NCBI GenBank assembly: GCA_026399835.1
Contig: JAPLQE010000057.1
Span: 62,001-126,000 of the forward strand
Direction of reading: 5' to 3'
DNA length: 64,000 nt
Source: Burkholderiales bacterium
Lineage (GTDB): Bacteria; Pseudomonadota; Gammaproteobacteria; Burkholderiales; Burkholderiaceae_E
The translations under genes and the position numbers were made by a program. This document shows, in pieces, positions 8,675 through 17,461 of the stretch. Within the stretch, counting starts at the first letter, position 1. Each line of letters opens with the position of its first letter. Below the pieces are notes generated by a model, which did no database searches, was not told the DNA's origin, and saw only the letters and a program-made list of their open reading frames with translations.

Positions 8675-10534
8675 ATGCCCGGCCGCTTCCCCGCTCTCGC
8701 CCACCGCGAGTTCCGCCGCTACTTCACCGGCCAGGCGATCGCGCTCGTCGGCGGCTTCGCGCACAACGTCGCGATGGCCTGGCTCGCGTACCGGCTGACC
8801 GGCTCGGTCGCGGTGCTCGGCGTGGTCGGCTTCGCGCAGGCCGCCCCCACGGTGCTGGTCGCGGTGGCGCTGCTGCGCGGCCTGGCCTTCGCCTTCGAGA
8901 TCCCGATCCGGAACGCCTTCCTCGCCGACATCGTCCCCGACCGCACGGCCTTGCCCAACGCGGTCGCGCTGCATTCGAGTGCGCTCAACGGCGCGCGCTT
9001 CATCGGCCCGGCGATCGGCGGCCTGATGATCGGCGCCGTCGGCGAGGCCGCCTGCTTCCTGCTGCATCCGCTGACGCTGACCGCGACCCTGGTGCAGCTC
9101 GTGCGCATCCGCACCAACGAGTCGGCGGTGCGCCGCGCGAACCCGGGCTCGTTCCTCGTGCAGTACGCCGAGGGGTGGAAGCAGGCATTCTCGGACCCGA
9201 CCGTCGCACGCATGATCGCCGGCGTCTTCCTCCTCGGCTTCGGCGTCGGGCCGTATTCGCACCTGATGCCGGCCGCGGTCGCCGAGCTGCACGGCGCCCA
9301 CCCGGAGTACGTCGGGATGTTCCTGTCGAGCGCGGGGCTCGGCGCGATGCTCGCCGCGATGACGCTGGCCGCCCGCCGCTCGCGCGACGGGCTGCCGGCC
9401 ATCGCGATCGCAGGCAACGCGATCGCGGCCGCGGGGCTCGGCGCGATGCTCGCCGCGATGACACTGGCCGCCCGCCGCTCGCGCGACGGGCTGCCGGCCA
9501 TCGCGATCGCGGGCAACGCGATCGCCGCCATCGGGCTCGCGGTGTTCGCGCTCGCAGCGTGGATGCCGCTCGCGATCGCGGGCATGGTCACCGTGGGGAT
9601 CGGGACGATCGCGCAGGCCGTCACCACGAACATGTCGATCCAGCTGCGCGCACCCGAGGACAAGCGCGGCCGCGTGCTGGCGATCTACACCGCGATGTTC
9701 ATCGGCTCCACGCCGATCGGCAGCCTGTTCTTCGGCTGGGTCGGCCAGGCGATCGGCGCGGCAAACGCGCTGCTCGCGGGCGCCGCGCTCGCCGGTGCGG
9801 TCGCGGGCTGCGCGCTGCCCGGCGTCGCGTCGACCTCGCCGAAGACCCCGTTCACGGTGCCCGACACCACCGTGCCGATCGTCGGCAGCGAGCTGGTGTT
9901 CCCGGTGCGCCGCATCTACTGCATCGGCCGCAACTACGCCGCGCATGCGCGCGAGATGGGCAGCGACCCGACACGCGAGCCGCCGTTCTTCTTCCAGAAG
10001 CCGACCGACGCGATCCAGTTCGTCGCGCCCGGCACGGTGGCCGACCATCCGTACCCGCCGCTGACCAAGAACTACCACTACGAGGTGGAGCTGGTCGCGG
10101 CGCTGTCGAGCGGCGGGCGCAACATCCCGACCGCGCGCGCGCTCGACTGCGTCTACGCGTACGCGCTCGGCCTCGACATGACGCGCCGCGACCTGCAGCG
10201 CGCGATGGGCGACGAGAAGAAGCCCTGGGAGATCGGCAAGAGCTTCGACCGCTCCGCGCCGATCGGCCCGTTGCACCTCGCCACGCGGACCGGCCACTTC
10301 ACGCAGGGCAACATCTGGCTGAAGGTCAACGGCCAGACGAAGCAGAACGCGGATCTGAAGCAGATGATCTGGAACGTCGCCGAACAGATCTCGCGGCTCT
10401 CGGAGGCCTTCGAGCTCTTCCCCGGCGACATCGTCTACTCGGGGACGCCGGAGAACGTCGGGCCGGTGGTGCGCGGCGACACGATCGAGTGCCACATCGA
10501 CGGGCTGCCGAACCTGTCCGTGAAGATCGTCTGA
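8675..10534 (+). CDS. in-frame fusion: rearranged MFS transporter + fumarylacetoacetate hydrolase (FAH) domain
   Basis: One uninterrupted 619-codon frame. Residues 1 to about 390 resemble an EntS/MFS_3-type transporter (REFRRYFTGQAIALVG, then FEIPIRNAFLADIVPDR, ALNGARFIGPAIGG). Two abnormalities are seen: the segment that should hold TM2-TM3 and motif A is missing after FAQAAPTVL, and a 33-residue block is duplicated in tandem (bases 9332-9529). From about residue 393 the frame continues without a stop into a complete FAH domain (FPVRRIYCIGRNYAAHAREMG region from residue 409; metal ligands in YEVEL and GLDMTRRD). FAH-family enzymes cleave beta-diketones or decarboxylate oxaloacetate-like acids. 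A GTG near 9859 could start a separate FAH protein. The transporter half is probably non-functional; the FAH half looks intact. Confidence 0.75.
   Translation: MPGRFPALAHREFRRYFTGQAIALVGGFAHNVAMAWLAYRLTGSVAVLGVVGFAQAAPTVLVAVALLRGLAFAFEIPIRNAFLADIVPDRTALPNAVALHSSALNGARFIGPAIGGLMIGAVGEAACFLLHPLTLTATLVQLVRIRTNESAVRRANPGSFLVQYAEGWKQAFSDPTVARMIAGVFLLGFGVGPYSHLMPAAVAELHGAHPEYVGMFLSSAGLGAMLAAMTLAARRSRDGLPAIAIAGNAIAAAGLGAMLAAMTLAARRSRDGLPAIAIAGNAIAAIGLAVFALAAWMPLAIAGMVTVGIGTIAQAVTTNMSIQLRAPEDKRGRVLAIYTAMFIGSTPIGSLFFGWVGQAIGAANALLAGAALAGAVAGCALPGVASTSPKTPFTVPDTTVPIVGSELVFPVRRIYCIGRNYAAHAREMGSDPTREPPFFFQKPTDAIQFVAPGTVADHPYPPLTKNYHYEVELVAALSSGGRNIPTARALDCVYAYALGLDMTRRDLQRAMGDEKKPWEIGKSFDRSAPIGPLHLATRTGHFTQGNIWLKVNGQTKQNADLKQMIWNVAEQISRLSEAFELFPGDIVYSGTPENVGPVVRGDTIECHIDGLPNLSVKIV
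9332..9529 (+). repeat. 99-bp tandem duplication (two copies) inside the MFS part
   Basis: Bases 9332-9430 and 9431-9529 are two head-to-tail copies of a 99-bp unit, starting GCGGGGCTCGGCGCGATGCT and differing at about three bases. The unit length is a multiple of three, so the frame is kept and 33 residues are repeated (AGLGAMLAAMTL...NAIAA). The few differences sit at third codon positions, suggesting a recent duplication. Confidence 0.95.
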
Positions 10535-10585
10535 GAAGCCGCGAGTAAACCTACTGCGCGTCCCGATCCGACGCCTGCGGTGCTC

Positions 10586-10603
10586 GCCGTACTCACGTAC
10601 GGC
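10586..10603. terminator. inverted repeat between convergent genes
   Basis: GCCGTAC-TCAC-GTACGGC is a perfect 7-bp stem with a 4-base loop, between the FAH stop (10534) and the DMT-transporter stop (10647). The surrounding text resembles a palindromic intergenic element I recall from other Burkholderiales genomes, usually between convergent genes. It lacks a T-tract on either side, so a bidirectional-terminator role is inferred. Confidence 0.35.
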
Positions 10604-10646
10604 TGCGCTCCTCGACGCCGGCTCGGGCCTGCTCGCTACGGCTTCC

Positions 10647-11600
10647 TCACGGCTTCCGCGCAGCTTCCGGCGCCGGCGCCGCGCGCAGCGAGCGCCACTG
10701 CATCCACGCCACGCCGGCCAGCACCACCGCGCCGCCCAGCACCTGCGAGGCGCTCGGCACCACGCCGTAGCCGACCAGCGAGATCAGCACCGCGAACACC
10801 GGGATGGTGTTCTGCCACATGCCACCGGCGGCGATGCCCAGGCGCGCCACGCCGGTGTTCCAGGCCACGGTCGCGAGTGCGGTGCAGACCACGGCCGACA
10901 CCACGAGGCTCACGAGCGTGCCGGCGTCCGGCGACAGGTTGGGCGCGGGTGCCAGGCCTGCGGCGCGCGCTGCGCCCCAGACTGCGATCAGCCACGGGAT
11001 CGCGCCCAGCGAGGTGAGCCAGGTCCGTCGCAGCTGCGGCACGTCGGGACGGAACCAGCGCTGCGCGAGGATCGAATAGACGGTCCAGCAGGCGATCGAG
11101 CCGACGAGGAACGCCTCGCCGCCCTGCAGCCGCAGCCCCGCGCCGGCGCCGCCCGCCTCGATGCGGCCGTGCACCGCGATGCCGGCCCCCACGAGCGTCA
11201 GCGCGGTGGCGGTCCAGAAGCCCGGCGCCAGCCGCGCGCCGGTCATGGCCCGCATCACGACCGCCACGTAGACCGGCGAGCCGGCGATCACCGCGGCGGC
11301 GGTGACCGGATGCGTGTACAGCAAGCCGAGATTGAAGAGCAGCAGGAAGCCACTGACCAGCAGGCTCAGGCCGGCGATGCGCGAGAGCGCGATCGGCGAG
11401 CGCAGCTGCCGCGGTCCGAGCGTCACAGCGACCCACGCGCCCAGCGCCGCCGCTGCGATCAGGTAGCGGCTCGTCGGCAGCCAGAACGGATCGAAGGATC
11501 TGAGCAGCGCCGACGACAGAGGGATGTTCAGGCCCCAGAAGAGGCTGCAGGCGAGGTAGCACAGCGAGCCGACGAGGGCGGCGGACGGCGGGCGCGTCAT
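10647..11600 (-). CDS. DMT superfamily (EamA) transporter
   Basis: A 317-residue inner-membrane protein with about ten hydrophobic helices arranged as two EamA repeats (SLFWGLNIPLSS opening helix; second repeat from about residue 160, ACWTVYSILAQRW). EamA proteins mostly export amino acids or small metabolites. The ATG at 11600 overlaps the stop of the CobQ remnant (ATGA), showing the two were once a coupled pair. The tail ends in an Ala/Pro/Arg-rich stretch. Substrate unknown. Confidence 0.85.
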   Translation of the reverse strand: MTRPPSAALVGSLCYLACSLFWGLNIPLSSALLRSFDPFWLPTSRYLIAAAALGAWVAVTLGPRQLRSPIALSRIAGLSLLVSGFLLLFNLGLLYTHPVTAAAVIAGSPVYVAVVMRAMTGARLAPGFWTATALTLVGAGIAVHGRIEAGGAGAGLRLQGGEAFLVGSIACWTVYSILAQRWFRPDVPQLRRTWLTSLGAIPWLIAVWGAARAAGLAPAPNLSPDAGTLVSLVVSAVVCTALATVAWNTGVARLGIAAGGMWQNTIPVFAVLISLVGYGVVPSASQVLGGAVVLAGVAWMQWRSLRAAPAPEAARKP

Positions 11601-12046
11601 CGTCCCGCCAGCAGGTCGTCCAGCACGGCGGGCGCGAACGTGCAGTCCGCGTCCGGCAGCGCGACGCTGCGCCCGAGGCGGATCTCGTAGCCATCGGCAG
11701 TGACGCCGGCGAGCGCCCGCCAGCCACCGCGCGCATCGTCGAAGGTGAAGCGACCCCGGCGGGCGCGCTTGGCCAGCCCCTGCGCGCGCAGCCACGCGAG
11801 GTCGCCGCTGACCTGCTTGGAGCCGGGCAGCACCACGATCTCCGCGCCCGCGAGCTCCGCCGCCGTGCGGGCCCACACCAGGCGCAGACCCGGCACCGCC
11901 GCCAGCGGCGCGAACTCGTCGAGGTTGCTGATCCGCGGCGGCGCCACGATTGCGACCGTGCGCGCCGCCGCGCGGCACAGCGCGGTCGTGACCCAGCGCT
12001 TGCCGGCGCCGCTGCCGCATCCCCAGACGATCAGGGTCCGTGCCAT
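11597..12046 (-). pseudogene. cobQ: cobyric acid synthase (CobQ) remnant, internally deleted
   Basis: This 149-codon frame starts like CobQ with a P-loop (MARTLIVWGCGSGAGKR) and then jumps to the middle of the protein (PRISNLDEFAPL, LPGSKQVSGDLAWLRAQGL), followed by a short stretch that may match the C-terminus. Complete CobQ is roughly 480-500 residues, so both the body of the ATPase domain and the glutamine-amidotransferase core with its catalytic Cys are gone. Deletions kept the frame. The gene still overlaps the DMT transporter by four bases. CobQ amidates adenosylcobyric acid in cobalamin synthesis; this product cannot. No other cobalamin genes lie in the window. Confidence 0.8.
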
Positions 12047-12074
12047 GCCGTGCCGTGCCATGAGAGCCGCGGCC

Positions 12075-12913
12075 CTACACCTGCGCCCGGTGCCGCCGCA
12101 GGTGGTCCTCGATGAAGGTGGACACGAAGAAGTAGCCGTGGTCGTAGCCGGCCTGGCGGCGCAGCTCGAGCGGCACCCGCGCGTCGGCACAGGCCTGCTC
12201 GAGCAGCTCGGGCTTGAGCTGGTTCGCCAGGAAGGGATCGGCGCCGCCCTGATCGACCAGGATCGGCGGCCCCGACCAGCCGCGCGTGCGCAGCAGCTCG
12301 GTCGCGTCGTACGCGGCCCAGGCCGCGCGATCCTCGCCGAGGTAGCCGGCGAGCGCCTTCTCGCCCCACGGGCAGCGCACGGGCGATGCGATCGGCGCGA
12401 AGGCAGACACCGAGCGGACCCAGCCCGGGTTCGACAGGGCGAGGGTGAGCGCACCGTGCCCGCCCATCGAATGCCCGGACATCGCGGTGCGTGCGTCGTC
12501 GACCGGGAACTCGGCGGCGACCAGCGCGCGCAGCTCGTCGACGACGTAGCTGCGCATCCGGTAGTGGCGCGACCAGGGCTCACGCGTGGCGTCGACGTAG
12601 AAGCCGGCGCCCAGCCCGAAGTCCCAGCTGTCGCGATCGCCGGGCAGCTCGACGCCGCGCGGGCTGGTGTCGGGCGCGACCAGCGCCATGCCCAGCTCGG
12701 CCGCCACGCGCTGCGCGCCGGCCTTCACGATGAAGTTGTCCTCGGTGCAGGTCAGCCCCGACAGCCACCACATCACCGGCACCCGTCCGGCCGCCGCCTG
12801 CGGCGGCAGGAACAGGCCGAAGCGCATCGTGCAGCCGGTGGCCGCCGACGCGTGCGACCAGACCTGCTGCGCGCCGCCGAAGCAGCGCGCCTCGGAGACC
12901 TTCTTCAGCGTCA

Positions 12914-12914
<1 letters not shown>
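12075..12914 (-). CDS. fghA: S-formylglutathione hydrolase
   Basis: A 279-residue alpha/beta hydrolase of the esterase D type, the normal length. The nucleophile elbow is GHSMGG with Ser149; the acid and His are in the C-terminal part (DQGGADPFL and YDHGYFF). It hydrolyses S-formylglutathione to formate and glutathione, the last step of glutathione-dependent formaldehyde detoxification. Its ATG shares one base with the stop of the upstream alcohol dehydrogenase (TGATG), so the two are tightly coupled. Confidence 0.95.
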
Positions 12915-14023
<1,109 letters not shown>

Positions 14024-14130
14024 TGCGCGCTGCTCCCGTGCTGAGTGCGGGCATGTTCCGGCAGCGCCACGGTCAGGTCAACCGCGCCGGCAGCCGCGAC
14101 GTGGATCGCGGAACCGCGCGGCGCGGCCGC

Positions 14131-14541
14131 TCAGCTTCGATGGGATGCGAACGAGCCGGCGGGGGTCCGGTTGAAGACGAACGCTCGCACCGGCGTCGAA
14201 CGGCCCGCCCCCGCGTCGATGAAGTCGACATGAATGGACATCACGCCGGTGTACTCCGACGCCCCCGCCATGGCCCGCTCGATCTCGCCGGCGATCGCGG
14301 CGGCCTCCCGGTCCCAGGCCTGGGCATCGTCGGCGGCGAGCGCGCTGCCCGTCACGATGACGGTGACCAGATGCCCGGTCGAGCGGACCTCGACATCGGC
14401 ATGGGCGCTGGCCGCGCCGTTCAGCGCCGCCTGCCGGAGTCCGGGGGTGCGCGTCGCGGCCGGGCCGCTCGTCTGGGCGGCGACGCCGCCGCCCAGCGAT
14501 GCGAGGACGAACCAGCAGGCGACGACGAGGTGACGTGACAT
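14131..14541 (-). CDS. small secreted protein of unknown function
   Basis: A 136-residue protein with a clear Sec signal peptide (MSRHLVVACWFVLASLGGGVAA, cleavage near QTSG). The mature part (about 110 residues) is predicted mixed alpha/beta, with VTVIVTGSAL, an Ala/Glu-rich helix, and MSIHVDFIDA; it has no cysteines. I do not recognise the family. ATG at 14541 was preferred over earlier starts because it begins the signal peptide exactly. It sits upstream of frmA-fghA on the same strand, 107 bp away, without obvious functional link. Confidence 0.6.
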   Translation of the reverse strand: MSRHLVVACWFVLASLGGGVAAQTSGPAATRTPGLRQAALNGAASAHADVEVRSTGHLVTVIVTGSALAADDAQAWDREAAAIAGEIERAMAGASEYTGVMSIHVDFIDAGAGRSTPVRAFVFNRTPAGSFASHRS

Positions 14542-14788
14542 GCGAGGCTCCCGAGTGATCGTCGGACCGGGACGGCCGTGGGTGAACGACTCGCGCCGAC
14601 GCCCCGCATCGTGGCCGGCCCGGTACGCCCGGTCTGTCCGCCAGCGCACGGACGCCCGCGGGGCCCCGGATCAGGGTGAACGCCGGTCGGCCACGATATG
14701 AGCCTCATCAACAGCGCCAAAGCCGCAGCAGAATTCCTAAGTCACGCGTCGGTTTCCAACCCACCGACGCCACCACGAGGAACCCTGG

Positions 14789-15415
14789 ATGACCGCTCAA
14801 TCGACCGATACCCTGCGCCTCCCCGAAGGCGAACGCGCGCTCCCGGCCGAACCGCTGACGCTGTGGGAGCGGGCCCGACCGCCCCGCTACGCGTTTGCGG
14901 GCGGGCACTACCACACCGCCTGCTATGGCGGCCGAGCGGCATGGACTGGGCGGTCAGGACGCTCGCGGAGGCGGCGCCGGAGTCAGCGGACGGACTCTTC
15001 GCCCACTGGGTCCATGGCCTGATGCGATGCGGCGAGGGGGAGATCGACGACTACTTGCGTGCCGGACCCCTACGATCGCGACGAGCTCGGCGACCGCCCC
15101 ACGCTGACCCTGCGCCCGGGCGCGGTCATCACGTCGATCACCGTGGCCGAGGCCGAGGCACTCGGCAGGCAGTTCGCCGTCGGCCCGGGCGTCCCCGACC
15201 TGCCGTTCGGCCACCTGTACCCGGGCTGGACGAGGCTGCTCGATCAGCTCTCCGCATCCCGCAGGCTGATCCACGTCCGACTGCCCATCGGCACCCGCCT
15301 CACCGACAACTTCGTGCGCGCCGGCGATCTGAGGGCGCTGTGCGTGGAGGGCGCGTATCGATTTTGCGATCGGACCGAAGGTCTCGATCAGTTCGTCTAC
15401 CTCGACCACGCCTGA
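14789..15415 (+). pseudogene. frameshifted hypothetical gene (three frame segments)
   Basis: Protein-like text is spread over two frames. Segment 1 (14789 to about 14930) begins MTAQSTDTLRLPEGERA. Segment 2 (about 14940-15060, shifted frame) reads MDWAVRTLAEAAPES and WVHGLMRCGEGEIDDYLR. Segment 3 (15059-15415, back in the first frame) starts at a GTG with PDPYDRDELG and ends LDQFVYLDHA. Either one gene with two frameshifts or a broken gene followed by an intact 118-residue gene at 15059-15415. I do not recognise a family. Confidence 0.45.
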
Positions 15416-15518
15416 AGTCCGTGCCGCAGGCGGCGGGGCCCCGATGCCCCGCCGCTTGCAGGGCCCGGCAGGTCTCGCATAGGCTCGATGCTTTCCACGG
15501 AAAGCATCGAACCCGACC

Positions 15519-16508
15519 ATGACCTGGCTCGACCGATCGATCATGAACACCCGCGGCGTCGCCGCGGGCCGCGTCGGCAGCACCCACGAGCTGACCGAGG
15601 CGAAGCAGGGCACCTTCCACTTCACGATGGGCCCGTATTCGCAGCCGGTGCTGCACGTGAAGCCCGGCGACCGCATCGTGGTCGAGACCCGCGACGCCTT
15701 CGGCGGCGCGGTCAAGACCGAGCAGGACCTGCCCTCGAAGGTGCTGAAGATGCCCTTCGTGAACCCGCAGAACGGCCCGATCATGATCGAGGGCGCGGAG
15801 CCCGGCGACGCGATCGCGGTGCACATCGAGACGATGAAGCCCCGCGGACCCAACCCGCGCGGCACCTGCGCGCTGATCCCGTTCTTCGGCGGCCTGTCGA
15901 ACACCTCGCTGACCGCGACGCTCAACGAGCCGCTGCCCGAGATCGTCCGCAAGATCGACGTCGACGAGCAGGGCGTGTACTGGAGCAAGCGCGTGACGCT
16001 GCCCTACCGCCCCCACATCGGCACGCTGTCGACCTCGCCCGAGATCGACTCGATCAATTCGCTCACGCCCGACAGCCACGGCGGGAACATGGACCTGCCC
16101 GACATGGGGCCCGGCAGCATCACCTACCTGCCGGTGCGCACCGCGGGCGCGCGCCTGTTCATCGGCGACGCGCACGCCTGCCAGGGCGACGGCGAGATCT
16201 GCGGCACCGCGGTGGAGTTCCAGAGCACCACCACCATTCGCGTCGACCTGATCAAGGGCTGGACGCTCGAATGGCCGCGGCTCGAGAACGAATTCATGAT
16301 CATGGCCATCGGCAGCACCCGCCCGCTCGAGGACGCCACACGCATCGCCTACGCGGAGCTCGTGATGTGGATGGAGAAGGAGTACGGCTACGACCGCTGG
16401 GACGCCTACATGATGCTCAGCCAGTGCGGCCGCGTGCGCCTGGGCAACGTCGTCGACCCGAAGTACACGGTCGGCGCCGGCATCGACAAGACCTACCTCG
16501 CGCGCTGA
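15519..16508 (+). CDS. acetamidase/formamidase family protein
   Basis: A 329-residue FmdA/AmdA-family amidohydrolase. Family features include the N-terminal HVKPGDRIVVETRDAFGG, the NPRGTC strand, and the metal-site stretch IGDAHACQGDGEICGTAVE. These enzymes release ammonia from formamide or acetamide. ATG 15519 starts MTWLDRS; a second Met nine codons later is possible. It is followed 34 bp downstream by an SDR gene on the same strand and may form an operon with it. Substrate specificity is not evident. Confidence 0.9.
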   Translation: MTWLDRSIMNTRGVAAGRVGSTHELTEAKQGTFHFTMGPYSQPVLHVKPGDRIVVETRDAFGGAVKTEQDLPSKVLKMPFVNPQNGPIMIEGAEPGDAIAVHIETMKPRGPNPRGTCALIPFFGGLSNTSLTATLNEPLPEIVRKIDVDEQGVYWSKRVTLPYRPHIGTLSTSPEIDSINSLTPDSHGGNMDLPDMGPGSITYLPVRTAGARLFIGDAHACQGDGEICGTAVEFQSTTTIRVDLIKGWTLEWPRLENEFMIMAIGSTRPLEDATRIAYAELVMWMEKEYGYDRWDAYMMLSQCGRVRLGNVVDPKYTVGAGIDKTYLAR

Positions 16509-16542
16509 CGCGCACCTCACCACGCATACGGAGCTCATCAGC

Positions 16543-17304
16543 ATGGATCTCGGACTCAAGGGACTCAACGCCGTCGTCACCGGCGCCACCAAGGGCATCG
16601 GCCGCGCGATCGCCGAGACGCTGGCCGGCGAAGGCGTGAACGTGTCGATCTGCGCACGCAATGCGGGCGAGGTCGAGGCCACCGTCGCCGCGCTGCAGGC
16701 CCGCGGCGTCAAGGTGCACGGCGCCGCGCTCGACGTCGCCGACGGCGCCGCGCTCAAGGCCTGGGTCGACGCCACCGCGGCCGCCTTCGGCGGCGTGGAC
16801 ATCGCGGTCGCCAATGTCAGCGCGCTGGCCATCGGGCAGGACGAGGCGAGCTGGCAGAAGGAATTCGAGGTCGACATGATGGGCACGGTGCGGCTGGTCA
16901 ACGCCGCGATGCCGTACCTCGAGAAGAGCGGCAAGGGTTCGATCGTCGCGGTCTCCAGCGTGTCCGGGCGCGAGGTCGACTTCGCCGCCGGCCCGTACGG
17001 CACGTTCAAGGCCGCGCTGATCCACTACGTGCAGGGCCTGGCGTTCCAGCTCGCGGGCAAGGGCATCCGCGCCAACACCATCTCGCCCGGCAACACCTAC
17101 TTCCCCGGCGGCGTGTGGGAGCAGATCAAGAACGGCAACCCAGCGCTCTACGCGCAGGCGCTGGCGCTCAACCCGACCGGCCGCATGGGCACGCCGCAGG
17201 AGATGGCCAACGGCGCGGTGTTCCTCGCGAGCCCGGCGGCGAGCTTCATCACCGGGACCAACCTGGTGATCGACGGGGCGCTGACGCGGGGCGTGCAGTT
17301 CTGA
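16543..17304 (+). CDS. SDR family oxidoreductase
   Basis: A 253-residue classical short-chain dehydrogenase/reductase. The nucleotide-binding motif is TGATKGIG (residues 12-19); the NVSA motif is a variant of the usual NNAG; the catalytic Ser and YxxxK are in SVSSVSGR and YGTFK. The missing NNAG is unusual but occurs in some subgroups. The C-terminus (FITGTNLVIDGAL) is standard. It would interconvert an alcohol and a ketone with NAD(P)(H). Adjacent to the acetamidase; substrate unknown. Confidence 0.9.
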   Translation: MDLGLKGLNAVVTGATKGIGRAIAETLAGEGVNVSICARNAGEVEATVAALQARGVKVHGAALDVADGAALKAWVDATAAAFGGVDIAVANVSALAIGQDEASWQKEFEVDMMGTVRLVNAAMPYLEKSGKGSIVAVSSVSGREVDFAAGPYGTFKAALIHYVQGLAFQLAGKGIRANTISPGNTYFPGGVWEQIKNGNPALYAQALALNPTGRMGTPQEMANGAVFLASPAASFITGTNLVIDGALTRGVQF

Positions 17305-17308
17305 GGCG

Positions 17309-17452
17309 ACGCACGCGGCGCTCGAGCTGATCGGCGAGCCGCTGACAGACCGGCGCGGCGGTCGCCGGGGCTTCCCCGGCGACGCGCCCTACGAGCTGCT
17401 CGCGCTGCGCCGCCTGTGCGTCAGGCGGATCGTCGCATCGGCCGGCCCCTGA
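17309..17452 (+). other. short open stretch, possible gene remnant
   Basis: Between the SDR and aldehyde dehydrogenase stops, an uninterrupted 48-codon frame reads protein-like text (HAALELIGEPLTDRRGG, then FPGDAPYELLALRRLC) but has no start codon or ribosome-binding site of its own. It could be the tail of a deleted gene. I do not recognise the family; in GC-rich DNA this could be chance. Confidence 0.2.
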
Positions 17453-17461
17453 CGCCCGGTC

